In this document: in pieces, positions 1-8,592 of the stretch
Position numbering within the stretch: position 1 is the stretch's first letter
How the letters are laid out: each line of letters begins with the position of its first letter
Origin: Fidelibacterota bacterium
GTDB lineage: Bacteria > Fidelibacterota > Marinisomatia > SCGC-AAA003-L08 > JACNLC01
DNA length: 34,958 bases
Direction of reading: 5' to 3'
Assembly: GCA_013204025.1 (NCBI GenBank)
Contig: JABMOW010000023.1
Span: 1-34,958 of the forward strand
Translations under genes and position numbers: made by a program
The notes under the pieces: model-generated
What the model was told of the DNA's origin: nothing
Seen by the model: only the letters and a program-made list of their open reading frames with translations
Databases searched by the model: none

Positions 1-66
1 AAATTTGATCCCCGTGAGAAATATGGGATTGGCGGTGTGCAAATCGACTTGACGTTGGATTGGTGA
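1..66 (+). CDS. C-terminus of a probable outer-membrane beta-barrel protein (partial)
   Basis: Only the last 21 codons are present; the gene runs in from the left and ends with TGA at 64-66. The visible residues end GGVQIDLTLDW. Alternating hydrophobic residues and a terminal aromatic are the usual last strand (BAM recognition signal) of outer-membrane barrels. The bamD gene begins 4 bases later, so the two are probably co-transcribed. An LptD-like or BamA-like protein is possible, but the fragment is too short to name the family. Confidence 0.45.
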   Translation, partial: KFDPREKYGIGGVQIDLTLDW

Positions 67-70
67 TTAA

Positions 71-859
71 ATGAGAATTCTTAACACAATAATTATTTCG
101 TTGGCGGTTGTGTTTCTCGTATCAGCATGCAGACATACACAGCCTGAAATTGATGAAGATCTTTCAATCCGTTTTGAAAAGGGAATGGATTACTATAATA
201 AGAGTCAATATAAAAAATCCAAAGAAGAATTTGACTTCATAGTCATGAACAATCCCGGATCCAGGTTAGCTGTAGAAGCACAATACTATCTGGCTGAATC
301 ATTGTTTAATACCAAGAAGTATATTGAAGCGACGGTTGCGTTTGAACATTATATCCGATATTCAAATGAGCTCGATAAAATAGAAATATCACGCTTTAGG
401 ATGTGTGAATGCGCAATTAAAACTTCCATGGACTATCAGAAAGATCAGGAGAGCACACTCCGTGCGTTAGACCATCTCCAAGGATTTATTGAGGATTTTC
501 CCGCATCAGATTTAGTGCCAGAAGCAACGGATGAAATACGAACAATCCGAGCAAAACTTGCGCAGAAGTTATACGAAACGGGCAGGCTATACTTGAAACT
601 GGAAGAGTACTCTTCAGCCACTATCTATTTTGGTCAGGTGCTTGAATCATATTATGATACTCCGGTGGCCGACGAAGCCAGAATTGGAATAATGTTCTCT
701 TATATTCTGAATGGAGCCTATGATAGCGCTGAATCTTATCTTCGGTTAAACGAAAATAATTTTTCATCAATAGAAAAGTTTGAGGATGGGAACCGCATCT
801 TGCAAAATACCTCTGATGGGAAACTAACTCTCGAGGAGTATATCAGGTTATACAAATAA
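71..859 (+). CDS. bamD: Outer membrane assembly lipoprotein BamD
   Basis: Predicted BamD (YfiO) subunit of the complex that folds barrel proteins into the outer membrane. The 262-residue protein has a lipoprotein signal peptide with lipobox VSAC and acylated Cys20. The rest is helical, with tetratricopeptide-like pairs such as FEKGMDYYNKSQYKKSKEEF (about 35-54), a second pair near 72-95 and one near 165-190. Length and the five-TPR layout suit BamD (about 245-280 residues). It lies 4 bases after a probable outer-membrane barrel gene and upstream of nadD. Other TPR lipoproteins (for example YbgF/CpoB) are less likely because the lipobox and TPRs start immediately, without a coiled coil. Confidence 0.85.
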   Translation: MRILNTIIISLAVVFLVSACRHTQPEIDEDLSIRFEKGMDYYNKSQYKKSKEEFDFIVMNNPGSRLAVEAQYYLAESLFNTKKYIEATVAFEHYIRYSNELDKIEISRFRMCECAIKTSMDYQKDQESTLRALDHLQGFIEDFPASDLVPEATDEIRTIRAKLAQKLYETGRLYLKLEEYSSATIYFGQVLESYYDTPVADEARIGIMFSYILNGAYDSAESYLRLNENNFSSIEKFEDGNRILQNTSDGKLTLEEYIRLYK

Positions 860-873
860 CCGGACTCTTTTTT
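846..873 (+). terminator. Weak terminator-like hairpin over the bamD stop codon
   Basis: GGTTAT (846-851) and ATAACC (856-861) can form a 6-bp stem with loop ACAA, and a run of six T follows at 868-873. Six bases separate stem and T-run and the stem has only two G:C pairs, so this would be inefficient. It overlaps the TAA of bamD at 857-859. The 136-base gap to nadD shows nothing else recognisable. Confidence 0.3.
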
Positions 874-995
874 ACATCTTTATATGTTTCCGTTTTAGAT
901 CACTTACATTATCTCTAACCGGATGCGACACCGAGGATTAAATTAACGTCTTGATTCCATTGAGTATTTAAACTTTTCGATTTATCACAACATTT

Positions 996-1577
996 ATGGC
1001 AAATATACATTTTTTCTGTGGAAGCTTTGATCCTCCTCATCTTGGGCATCGTGAGATTGCGAGGATCAGTCGGCAATCTTGTGATAAGCTCATCATTTTT
1101 CCAACTCATCAGTCACCTACAAAATTACATTCTCCCTTTTCTTCAGATGTTGATAGATTCGAGATGTCGAAATTCAATTTTTCAGGTATTTCGGAAGTGT
1201 TTATCGATGACTTTGAGCTGAAATCCCTTAACAAAAATTATACCATTGACACTATTAACTATCTAAAGACGAAGTATCCGGACGATAAATTGACTCTCGT
1301 TATAGGCAGTGATCAATGGAATGATTTTACCAGTTGGTTTTGCTGGGAAGAGATACTGGAAACAGTCAATATTCTATGCTTCAATCGAGAACAAATATCA
1401 GATAATGGGAATAAACAAATGGAATACCCAAATGTTCAGTTTTATAGTAATTTCCATTATAACATTTCATCAAATAAAATCCGATCTATGTTTCAGACAA
1501 AAGATCTGAATGTTAAGAAATTTCTTTTCCCACAAGTACTTTCTTACATTCAGGAAAAAGGATTGTATCAGGTATGA
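996..1577 (+). CDS. nadD: Nicotinate-nucleotide adenylyltransferase
   Basis: Makes deamido-NAD from nicotinate mononucleotide and ATP, in NAD synthesis. The 193-residue protein starts with the nucleotidyltransferase motif GSFDPPHLGH (residues 9-18), continues with the family block LVIGSDQWNDFTSW (about 101-114) and ends with the second nucleotide-binding motif ISSNKIR (157-163). In most NadD proteins the last motif reads SSTxIR; here Asn160 replaces Thr, a mild oddity. Length is typical (190-215). The ATG at 996 has no clear Shine-Dalgarno, but it sits just before the motif, so the start is well bounded. Its stop overlaps the next start as ATGA. Confidence 0.92.
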   Translation: MANIHFFCGSFDPPHLGHREIARISRQSCDKLIIFPTHQSPTKLHSPFSSDVDRFEMSKFNFSGISEVFIDDFELKSLNKNYTIDTINYLKTKYPDDKLTLVIGSDQWNDFTSWFCWEEILETVNILCFNREQISDNGNKQMEYPNVQFYSNFHYNISSNKIRSMFQTKDLNVKKFLFPQVLSYIQEKGLYQV

Positions 1578-2500
1578 TTCCTGTACTGCAATTCATTTTT
1601 GGAGCAATACTTCTTTATTACGGTGCTGAATATTTAATCAGAAGTGGAAAACTCATAGCCGTCAAATTAGGTGCTCCTCCCTTGTTAATCGGGATTACCT
1701 TTATCGCATTTGGAACGAGTTTACCAGAGTTAATTGTCAGTATTTATGCAGTTATATCTGGTGCATCTGGTATTGCATTGGGGAATATTATAGGCTCAAA
1801 CATTGCGAATATTGGATTGATTCTCGGGTTGACGGCCGTTATTACACCTATCCACTTTGTATTTAAGCCTTCCAGAATTGACTTTTATTTCCTACTTACG
1901 ACTACGTTACTGTTTGGATTATTTTTATATTTTGAAACTTTAACCCGAATTACCGGAATTCTTTTTCTGATTTTATTGTCGAGTTATAGTGTATATTTAT
2001 ATCGTACACATAAGAATGAAGATTTTATTGTAACTGAACCATATACCTGGAAAATGGGGCTGTTCTTTATTTTTGGCATTGTTGGTCTATGGCAGGGCTC
2101 AGATTTATTCATCAAAGGTTCTGTTACATTGGCAGAATATTTAGGAGTATCTCCGCTAGTAATTGGTACCACAATTGTAGCGCTTGGAACTTCTTTACCG
2201 GAATTGGCCACATCAATGGTTGCTGCTTCGAAAAACGAACCCGAAATCGCTGTTGGCAATATTATCGGATCCAATCTATTTAATATATTAGCAGTAATGG
2301 GAATTGTTTTACAGTTTAACGACATCATATTTGAATTTTCTTCGATTTCAATAAGTGTTATCATTATGGTAATATTTACGATGCTTCTAGTGATAATTTT
2401 ACGCCGATATAACTGCATTTCCAGAAAGTTAGGCTTGCTTTTTCTAATTGTATACACTTTTAGCATTGTCTGGGTATTTCAAACTGGTACAGTTCAATGA
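1574..2500 (+). CDS. Calcium/sodium (cation) antiporter of the CaCA family, YrbG type
   Basis: An inner-membrane cation antiporter with the two inverted alpha repeats of the CaCA superfamily. Repeat 1 has GTSLPELIVS and GNIIGSNIANIGLILG (about residues 51-92); repeat 2 has GTSLPELATSMVAA and GNIIGSNLFNILAVMG (about 208-245). The acidic Glu in each GTSLPE motif is the ion-binding residue of the family. At 308 residues with about ten hydrophobic segments it has the standard prokaryotic length. It overlaps nadD by 4 bases (ATGA) and ftsE by 4 bases. The ion (Ca2+ with Na+ or H+) cannot be told from the sequence. Confidence 0.9.
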   Translation: MIPVLQFIFGAILLYYGAEYLIRSGKLIAVKLGAPPLLIGITFIAFGTSLPELIVSIYAVISGASGIALGNIIGSNIANIGLILGLTAVITPIHFVFKPSRIDFYFLLTTTLLFGLFLYFETLTRITGILFLILLSSYSVYLYRTHKNEDFIVTEPYTWKMGLFFIFGIVGLWQGSDLFIKGSVTLAEYLGVSPLVIGTTIVALGTSLPELATSMVAASKNEPEIAVGNIIGSNLFNILAVMGIVLQFNDIIFEFSSISISVIIMVIFTMLLVIILRRYNCISRKLGLLFLIVYTFSIVWVFQTGTVQ

Positions 2501-3147
2501 TCAGATTTGAGAATGTCACGGCATGTTATACCAAAGATACTGGCATATTCAATCTTTCATTCACGATACTTAAAAGTGATATGGTCTTTTTGATGGGGCC
2601 AACAGGTGCAGGGAAATCCACGGTTCTAAGAGCCATCATTGGCGATATCCCAATTAATAGTGGTAAGATATTTATAGATGATCAGGAAATCCCTAGATCA
2701 AACAGCCGTAAAATCTCTTATTTCAGACGAAAAGTAGGCACTATTTTTCAGGATTTTAAACTGATAAAAAATAAAACCGTTTATGAAAATATTGCATTAC
2801 CTCTCAGAATTACAGGTACTCCCGGAAAAATAATCAGAGAGAAAGTGTATGAGGTACTAAAGCAAGTAGACCTAACAGGAAAAGAGAAATCTATGCCACT
2901 GCAACTGAGCGGTGGAGAGCAGCAGAGAGTATCAATTGCAAGAGCATTGGTAAGTGAACCTCTAGTAATCCTGGCGGATGAGCCAACTGGAAATCTGGAT
3001 CCAATTGTATCTGATGATATAATAGATATTTTGGAAAAAGCTGCCCAAAATGGCACAACAGTATTAATGTCAACTCATAATTATCCTTTGATCAGACCTC
3101 GACAAAAAAGATTTATCGAATTGAACAAAGGATACCTCATCCAATAA
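2497..3147 (+). CDS. ftsE: Cell division ABC transporter ATP-binding protein FtsE
   Basis: ATPase of the FtsEX complex, which activates periplasmic peptidoglycan hydrolases at division. Walker A is GPTGAGKST (residues 34-42), the Q-loop lies in [10 protein letters not shown], the signature is [15 protein letters not shown], Walker B is [13 protein letters not shown] and the switch histidine is in MSTHN. The length of 216 is typical. Assignment as FtsE rather than a LolD/MacB-type ATPase rests on the ftsX gene directly behind it (TAATG overlap). It also overlaps the antiporter gene by ATGA, so the run from nadD is translationally coupled. Confidence 0.92.
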   Translation: MIRFENVTACYTKDTGIFNLSFTILKSDMVFLMGPTGAGKSTVLRAIIGDIPINSGKIFIDDQEIPRSNSRKISYFRRKVGTIFQDFKLIKNKTVYENIALPLRITGTPGKIIREKVYEVLKQVDLTGKEKSMPLQLSGGEQQRVSIARALVSEPLVILADEPTGNLDPIVSDDIIDILEKAAQNGTTVLMSTHNYPLIRPRQKRFIELNKGYLIQ

Positions 3148-4013
3148 TGTTCAGAAAATTTATCTTTCTTCTGAGTGAAAGCGTCAAAGCGCTATCCCGC
3201 GCGAAAATTCCAGCGCTGATTTCATCAATCACTATTGCGATCACATTATTTATTTTCAGTATTGCATATTACTCACTGACCAACATGATTGGATATTCTC
3301 ACGATTTTAAACGGAAATATAGAATTGATGTTTTTTTTAGCCCCGAAGTGGAAATGAAACAGGGAATGGAATTATTCAATACAATTTTATTAATCGATGG
3401 CATTGAACAGGGCGACTTTGTTGACAGAGAGGATGCAGCCGTTGAGTTTCAGAGATTATTCAATTACGATGTAGTTGAAATCATAGGAGAAAATCCACTT
3501 CCTTTTGGAGGGAAATATGAAATAGATAAGTCCTATCGCAAAGCCAGGGAAATGGGAAAAATCGTCAATGAAATCAGATTGATTCCAGGAGTGGATCTGG
3601 CTTTATTTAGTACCGGCTTAATCATGAGAATTGATAAAATCATTGGCAACATCGTTGGAATTGGATTTATCATTGGTATTGGCATTTTTATCATTTCCGT
3701 CATCCTTGTGAGCAATACAATCAGACTTATCATCCACGCCAAACAGGATGACATCCATACATTACGTCTTCTTGGTGCAACAGATTTATTTATCAAATTT
3801 CCTTTTGTAATGGAAGGAATTCTTCAAGGGGTGATCGGGGCAGGCTTGTCCATTTTGGCGATTACGTTATTGAAGTCTATTTTGTATTATATACTGGGAG
3901 AGTTTCAGTTTGTAATTCTCGAACCTGTCATGTTGGTCAGTGGGAATATCGTGGCAGGGTGTTTGCTAGGAATCTATGCCAGCTATCGAAGCATTTCAAA
4001 ATACCTTCTTTAG
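3147..4013 (+). CDS. ftsX: Cell division protein FtsX (ABC permease)
   Basis: Membrane partner of FtsE. The 288 residues have the FtsX layout: a membrane segment near 20-45, an extracytoplasmic domain (about 50-160) and three C-terminal membrane segments (about 168-192, 218-240 and 258-280). The cytoplasmic coupling region reads KQDDIHTLRLLGATDLFIKFPF, close to the usual EIxxMRLLGAT block. It is immediately downstream of ftsE. It ends 48 bases before grpE, a gap holding an AT-rich stretch with only a poor promoter-like match. Confidence 0.92.
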   Translation: MFRKFIFLLSESVKALSRAKIPALISSITIAITLFIFSIAYYSLTNMIGYSHDFKRKYRIDVFFSPEVEMKQGMELFNTILLIDGIEQGDFVDREDAAVEFQRLFNYDVVEIIGENPLPFGGKYEIDKSYRKAREMGKIVNEIRLIPGVDLALFSTGLIMRIDKIIGNIVGIGFIIGIGIFIISVILVSNTIRLIIHAKQDDIHTLRLLGATDLFIKFPFVMEGILQGVIGAGLSILAITLLKSILYYILGEFQFVILEPVMLVSGNIVAGCLLGIYASYRSISKYLL

Positions 4014-4061
4014 AGCTGGTTTGAGATATTTTAATATAACCAATTAATAAAATCAGAATTT

Positions 4062-4646
4062 ATGACAGCTTCAAATCGAAAAAAATCTGACAATATAAAA
4101 AGAATAATGAAAAAAAAATCTCGACTCAAACGGGATGAGCATCTTATCCACAAGATGTTGAAAGAAGATCTGATTACAGCTATTGATAAACATCAAGCAG
4201 GTACTTCGGGCGAAGAACCATCTGAAGTTGAAAATTATAAAGAAAAATACGTCAGGCTTCTGGCTGAGTTTGAGAATTACCGCCGACGAACTTCCAGAGA
4301 AAAAGAAGACCTGATTAAATACTCGCTGGAAGACTTTATAAAAGAACTCATACCAACAATTGATAATTTGGACAGAACAATCAGTTCAATTTTACCTAAT
4401 ACTAAAAAAGATCCAATTTTGGATGGTATCAAATTGGTACGGGATAACTTTGATAGGATCTTAAAAAACAACGATGTGGAATCATTCTCCTCCATTGGTA
4501 ACCCCTTCGATCCTGACTTGCACGACGCGTTAATGAGTCAGGACTCGGATGAACACGATAGTCAGACTGTCATACAAGAGTTTGAGAGAGGATATAAATA
4601 TCATGATCGGATTATTCGTCACGCTAAAGTCATTGTTGCAAAGTAG
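4062..4646 (+). CDS. grpE: Nucleotide exchange factor GrpE
   Basis: Exchanges ADP for ATP on DnaK. The 194-residue protein has a charged N-terminal tail, a long helix containing YKEKYVRLLAEFENYRRRTSRE (about 59-80) and the C-terminal beta-wing motif FDPDLHDALM, all family hallmarks. dnaJ follows 10 bases later. No dnaK or hrcA is in the window and no CIRCE element (TTAGCACTC-N9-GAGTGCTAA) is seen upstream. The start at 4062 lacks a clear Shine-Dalgarno; ATG 4107 would remove 15 lysine-rich residues and is an alternative. Confidence 0.92.
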   Translation: MTASNRKKSDNIKRIMKKKSRLKRDEHLIHKMLKEDLITAIDKHQAGTSGEEPSEVENYKEKYVRLLAEFENYRRRTSREKEDLIKYSLEDFIKELIPTIDNLDRTISSILPNTKKDPILDGIKLVRDNFDRILKNNDVESFSSIGNPFDPDLHDALMSQDSDEHDSQTVIQEFERGYKYHDRIIRHAKVIVAK

Positions 4647-4656
4647 AAACTGATAA

Positions 4657-5748
4657 ATGAGAGATTATTACGAAATACTCGGAGTTTCGAAGGATGCTGC
4701 ACAGGATGAAATAAAAAAAGCTTACCGAAAGGTTGCAATGAAGTATCATCCGGACCGAAATCCGGATAATGAAGAAGCTGAATCTTCTTTTAAAGAAGCT
4801 GCAGAAGCTTATTCAGTATTAAGCGACCGCGATAAACGAGCTAGGTTCGACCAATTTGGACATCAGGGACTAAACAACCAAGGCTTCTCTGGTGGTGGAT
4901 TCTCAAATATGGAAGATATTTTCAGCTCTTTTGGTGATATATTCGGTGGTTCCGGTTTTGGAGATTTCTTTGGAGGTCGATCTCGACAACAACCACGTGG
5001 TTCTGATCTGAAGATTGAAATACCGCTTACGTTAGAGGAAATTACTAAAGGCGTTACACGTACAGTAAAAATAAAACGCATGGAAAACTGTAGCCAATGC
5101 AGCGGTTCTGGAGCTAAACCCGGTTCTACACCTATGCGATGCTCCACATGTCAAGGATCTGGCGAAGTACGACGTGTACAAAACTCCTTTTTAGGACAAA
5201 TCGTAAATGTTCAGCCTTGCCATTCCTGTCATGGGTCCGGAGAGCTGATACAAAATCCCTGCTCGCATTGCCGTGGAGAAGGGCGCATCAGAGAGCTGGC
5301 TACGGCATCTTTTGATGTTCCACCAGGCGTATCCACCGGAAATTATATGACAAGAAGCGGTGAAGGGAATCGGGGGCCAAAAGGATCATCTCCTGGTAAT
5401 CTCATGATATATTTTCAGGAAAAAGAACACCCTGTGTTTGTACGGGACGGCAATGATCTATTGATTGATGCTTGGATTCAATATCCACACGCAGTTTTTG
5501 GTGCATCCATCGAAGTACCAACGGTAGTGGGCAAGGTGAAATTAAAAATTCCTTCCGGGATAAAAAGCGGTCAAGTATTACGAATCCGAGGAAAAGGATT
5601 GCCTGAATTGAATAGTCATAGAACCGGTGATTTATTAGTCAGAATAAATATAGATACGCCACAGAAATTAGATAGTACAGCAAAAAAACTGATGCAGGCG
5701 TTATCTGAAGAACTTCCACAGGAACCAGACTTCAGAAAGTTTAGATAG
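4657..5748 (+). CDS. dnaJ: Chaperone DnaJ
   Basis: Hsp40 co-chaperone that stimulates DnaK ATPase and holds unfolded proteins. The 363 residues contain a J domain with HPD at 31-33, a Gly/Phe-rich region (about 70-110), four CxxCxGxG-type zinc repeats ([32 protein letters not shown]; about 145-210) and the C-terminal substrate-binding domain. This is a full type I DnaJ, not a CbpA-like protein. The fourth zinc repeat ends GEG rather than GxG with a second Gly, which is common. Its TAG overlaps the next GTG start. Confidence 0.96.
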   Translation: MRDYYEILGVSKDAAQDEIKKAYRKVAMKYHPDRNPDNEEAESSFKEAAEAYSVLSDRDKRARFDQFGHQGLNNQGFSGGGFSNMEDIFSSFGDIFGGSGFGDFFGGRSRQQPRGSDLKIEIPLTLEEITKGVTRTVKIKRMENCSQCSGSGAKPGSTPMRCSTCQGSGEVRRVQNSFLGQIVNVQPCHSCHGSGELIQNPCSHCRGEGRIRELATASFDVPPGVSTGNYMTRSGEGNRGPKGSSPGNLMIYFQEKEHPVFVRDGNDLLIDAWIQYPHAVFGASIEVPTVVGKVKLKIPSGIKSGQVLRIRGKGLPELNSHRTGDLLVRINIDTPQKLDSTAKKLMQALSEELPQEPDFRKFR

Positions 5749-6143
5749 TGCGCATATTCACCAGTGAAGAAAAAAAGATTGTTCTGGCGTTGAGCGCCAT
5801 AATTTTGCTTGGTGTTATATCCAAAATAATTAAAGAAAAAGTGTTTCTCAATTCCTCTGAAACTCTTAAACTAATTGCTGTTTCTGATGAAATAAAAGGT
5901 ATTTATTCTGATCCTGACTCGATTGTTTCTAGCTTAGATTCTCTGAGTAGTTTGATTAATTTAAACACAGCGGATGAAATTGATTTAGTAAGTTTGCCCG
6001 GTGTGGGTCCTAGTCTGGCTAAAAAGATCATTGCGAAAAGAAATGAACTAAACGGATTTAAGACAATCGATGACATATTAAAAGTGTCCGGGATTGGTGA
6101 GAAAAAAATGAAAAATTTTCGTTCTAAAATAACGATTAAATAG
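5748..6143 (+). CDS. ComEA-like helix-hairpin-helix protein
   Basis: A 131-residue protein with an N-terminal membrane segment (about 9-26) and a C-terminal double helix-hairpin-helix containing INLNTADEIDLVSLPGVGP and VSGIGEKKMKNF. This is the layout of ComEA, the membrane-anchored DNA receptor that pulls in DNA during natural transformation. Here the linker is short (about 45 residues). The start is GTG at 5748, overlapping the dnaJ stop (TAGTG). PilM/PilN-like genes follow and dprA lies 8 kb downstream, which fits a DNA-uptake role. Similar small HhH proteins without a proven uptake role also exist, so the symbol is left blank. Confidence 0.8.
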   Translation: MRIFTSEEKKIVLALSAIILLGVISKIIKEKVFLNSSETLKLIAVSDEIKGIYSDPDSIVSSLDSLSSLINLNTADEIDLVSLPGVGPSLAKKIIAKRNELNGFKTIDDILKVSGIGEKKMKNFRSKITIK

Positions 6144-6145
6144 TT

Positions 6146-6150
6146 GGAGG
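6146..6150 (+). promoter_or_regulatory. Shine-Dalgarno sequence fixing a TTG start
   Basis: GGAGG at 6146-6150 lies 5 bases before TTG 6156. This favours TTG 6156 over the in-frame TTG at 6144, which overlaps the ribosome-binding site and directly abuts the previous stop codon. Confidence 0.7.
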
Positions 6151-6155
6151 TTAAC

Positions 6156-6938
6156 TTGTCAAGCAAGCCGAACATCGAAAGAAAAATAGGTATCCTGGAT
6201 TGGGGTATTATATTTGCAGTACTTGTCTTATTTACTTCAATTTTTGTCCCTGCTATCATCTGGAAAGAAGAAGATGTTTTCCGAAGTGACAGTCGGTTTC
6301 GAATGCATGTCATTGCTGATGCAGAAAAATTCTATTACGAATTACTCGACGAATATACTGCCGATGGTGCAGAACTATTCAGGGTGATTGAAGCTGCAGC
6401 CGATTCATTAATCGCTGACAGCCTATTCACGGATGATCAAATCATTAAACTCGGTGAAAAGATGTATCATGTCAATATGAATCGGGGATTTGACTTAAGG
6501 GTGGATACGACTTTTACGCATTCACAAAAATTACAACGAACTTATGAAGACACCATGTATCTGATATCCAAGTCTGATCCTGATCCTGAAGCCAGTACAG
6601 CTATTCAAAAATGGGTAAATATTGACGATATTGACACCTTTAAAAGTGATACATTATTCCTTTCCATCGACAGTATGAAGGTAGAGAGCCGCATCGAAAA
6701 ATATACTGATTACATGCGCAAACGTTTTCATTTGACTACAGATTTACTTAACTGTCCATTGACCGGTAATCCTTACATTCTTGAAATTGATAAATCGGAT
6801 TCCAGCTATCATCGATTCATAGTTAAAAGTCCAGTACCTGAAGATTATTCCGAACCCAGATTTGGGATATTTAAATTTAAATCAGGCAATCATGGATTTA
6901 TTAATGATGGCGTTGTAAGCTGGGCGGAACGTGATTAG
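6156..6938 (+). CDS. Unrecognised single-pass membrane protein between comEA-like and pilM-like genes
   Basis: I do not recognise this 260-residue protein. It has a short basic N-terminus, one membrane segment (about 13-36) ending in WKEED, then a mostly acidic, probably periplasmic domain. Near the end is the short motif CPLTGNPY (200-207), with the only cysteine I see in the domain. Similar CP-x-TG-x-Y strings occur in pseudopilin-like proteins, but the GFTLIE-type prepilin cleavage site is absent, so it is not a pilin. The context (ComEA-like before, PilM-like and PilN-like after) suggests a subunit of the same envelope assembly; that is inference. Confidence 0.8.
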   Translation: MSSKPNIERKIGILDWGIIFAVLVLFTSIFVPAIIWKEEDVFRSDSRFRMHVIADAEKFYYELLDEYTADGAELFRVIEAAADSLIADSLFTDDQIIKLGEKMYHVNMNRGFDLRVDTTFTHSQKLQRTYEDTMYLISKSDPDPEASTAIQKWVNIDDIDTFKSDTLFLSIDSMKVESRIEKYTDYMRKRFHLTTDLLNCPLTGNPYILEIDKSDSSYHRFIVKSPVPEDYSEPRFGIFKFKSGNHGFINDGVVSWAERD

Positions 6939-6950
6939 GGATAGCACTAA

Positions 6951-7847
6951 TTGCTGGCTATCGCACAAATATCAGATTCCTTTTATTATTTACATTGGAT
7001 ACCTTCAGATAGAGGTCCTTTAGTAACCCAATTTGGAGAGGTATCGTTTAGTAATATCTCTCAAAAAGAACCGGATTATTATAGCTATTTAATCCAATCT
7101 ATCCTCCAAAAATTACAGTTGGAATTACCAGTTTTTACTTTCACGCTGGATAGCAGTGAAGTGTTATTTTCACAAACTAATACCCATCCTGAATTTTCAT
7201 CTGAAGAGTTGGTCCATTGGCAACTAAAACAATCAACAGACCAGCAGTTTCTGGATTCTTATCGCGTGTTAAGCTATTCACTCACAGATCAAGAAAATAT
7301 ACTGTTGAATATTCACATACCAAATACCAAAATTCAATCAATTGACCAGGCTATGAAAAAGATTTATGGTGAGATGAGAAGTATCTGTGTGGGTATCTTT
7401 TCAGCGGAAATTGGCGCGCGCAGTTGGATGAATGCAGGAAAATACGGCTCCTATATTATTTGGCGAATGGGGAAGTACAATTCGGATCAACTATTGTATG
7501 TTAAAAATAATGAATTGGTGGCATATTGTCATTCAAAGCGTTCAATCAACAGCTTAAAAAAAATGACCCTCATTGGGGACGAAAAAGTCGTGGATGTATT
7601 TTTTGAAGATTTGAATAATTTTCATTCAGGTTCAACGGATCCTTTTAAATCTGCTGAAATGGTTTACGTATACCAGGGTGAAGGTAAAAGTACTGAATTA
7701 AAAAAGATTTGCGAATCAGGTATTGATAACATTCGTTTATTGAATCCACTTTCAGTATTAAAGTGCGAAGAGGTATCCAAAGGAAATTTGTATCTCAACT
7801 CTCAACTTGCTGAAACAGGTGTATCTTTTCGGGGGATTGATGTTTGA
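6951..7847 (+). CDS. PilM/GspL-like degenerate actin-fold protein
   Basis: A 298-residue soluble protein. Its first half follows the PilM pattern: an early beta-rich subdomain, then FSSEELVHWQLKQ (about 82-94), an aromatic-rich YRVLSYSL stretch, and NILLNIHIPNTKIQSID followed by GIFSAEIGARSW. In PilM these correspond to the EEL helix, the 'll-va-p' strand and the A-R helix. A second subdomain begins near GSYIIWRMG. The usual PilM glycine-rich phosphate loops are eroded, so it may not bind ATP. The TTG start at 6951 is weakly supported (AGGG at 6937-6940). A PilN-like gene follows with an 8-base overlap. The assignment is by pattern only. Confidence 0.6.
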   Translation: MLAIAQISDSFYYLHWIPSDRGPLVTQFGEVSFSNISQKEPDYYSYLIQSILQKLQLELPVFTFTLDSSEVLFSQTNTHPEFSSEELVHWQLKQSTDQQFLDSYRVLSYSLTDQENILLNIHIPNTKIQSIDQAMKKIYGEMRSICVGIFSAEIGARSWMNAGKYGSYIIWRMGKYNSDQLLYVKNNELVAYCHSKRSINSLKKMTLIGDEKVVDVFFEDLNNFHSGSTDPFKSAEMVYVYQGEGKSTELKKICESGIDNIRLLNPLSVLKCEEVSKGNLYLNSQLAETGVSFRGIDV

Positions 7848-8592
7848 TGTCAATCTTATAAATCCTCCAGGGATTCAAATTCAAGGCGACAATCATGTTA
7901 TTTCCTACCGGGATAATACTCCGAAAAGGGATTTACTAAACCCATCGGAACAGATATCCGCCTTAATAAAACGAACTTCCTCAAAATGGAAATGGATTAG
8001 ATATTCTGTCTTCTTTTTCGCTATTGCTACACTGGGAATAATCATTTACACTTCCTTAGGAGATACCGTTAAGAGTGGCAGTTCCGAACGGGCACCGTTA
8101 TCTGAAGTCCAGTTTTTTACAATTTTGAATAGTATGTATGAACTCCGAACGAATAATGTATATTTAGAAATAGCGGAGTATACAACAATATCATCAAGTA
8201 TTGCTTTTGTCTCTGAAAGCCAGGATATGCTTAATATCCTAGCCCACAGAATTGAGTCTGAATTTCATCATACTGGATGGATATCAGGTGACCTGGTAAC
8301 AGGGGGACGACTTTTATACCAATGGGTCCCTGCTTTAATTAGTAAGCCAATACAGACGGTATACGTTTCGAAAAATATTATCTTGGATATAGTTAAGGAT
8401 ATGGGGTTGGAATGCCTGATCGAAAACAATGCAATATCTGTTGTCGTACCAATGGAATTAATTGAAGACATATTAGAAAGAATTGATAGTTTGAATCATA
8501 CACTTAGTATTTCTTTCAGAATAGCTCCCGTTGAAGAAATAGATGCTATTCATCAATACAAACTCGTATTTGAATATCTCACAGATAAATGA
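7840..8592 (+). CDS. PilN-like single-pass membrane protein
   Basis: A 250-residue protein starting MFDVNLINPPGI, similar to the cytoplasmic INLLP-type peptide with which PilN binds PilM. A basic linker (KWKWIR) and one membrane segment (about 55-71) follow, then a periplasmic domain of about 175 residues with two alpha/beta units, which resembles the PilN/GspL ferredoxin-like fold. ATG 7840 is chosen because GGGGGA at 7831-7836 precedes it; an upstream TTG at 7807 is in frame but has no ribosome-binding site. It overlaps the PilM-like gene by 8 bases and rsmD by ATGA. No pilO, pilP or secretin gene follows. Confidence 0.55.
   Translation: MFDVNLINPPGIQIQGDNHVISYRDNTPKRDLLNPSEQISALIKRTSSKWKWIRYSVFFFAIATLGIIIYTSLGDTVKSGSSERAPLSEVQFFTILNSMYELRTNNVYLEIAEYTTISSSIAFVSESQDMLNILAHRIESEFHHTGWISGDLVTGGRLLYQWVPALISKPIQTVYVSKNIILDIVKDMGLECLIENNAISVVVPMELIEDILERIDSLNHTLSISFRIAPVEEIDAIHQYKLVFEYLTDK

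Noticed and set aside
1984..2466. Minus-strand open frame of 160 codons
   Set aside because: It lies fully within the antiporter gene, whose family motifs on the plus strand are clear; the antisense product has no recognisable domain or ribosome-binding site.
4021..4050. Promoter-like TTGAGA with TTAATA or TAATAA before grpE
   Set aside because: The -10 match is poor and no CIRCE or other heat-shock element is present; grpE may be read from upstream genes.
5903..6313. Minus-strand open frame of 136 codons over the ComEA-like gene
   Set aside because: The plus strand encodes a convincing helix-hairpin-helix protein and a membrane protein; the antisense frame bridges both and has no domain.
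6156..6938. Pseudopilin reading of the unknown membrane protein
   Set aside because: The prepilin peptidase site (G followed by FTLIE-like residues) is missing and the membrane segment is followed by an acidic domain, not a pilin helix.
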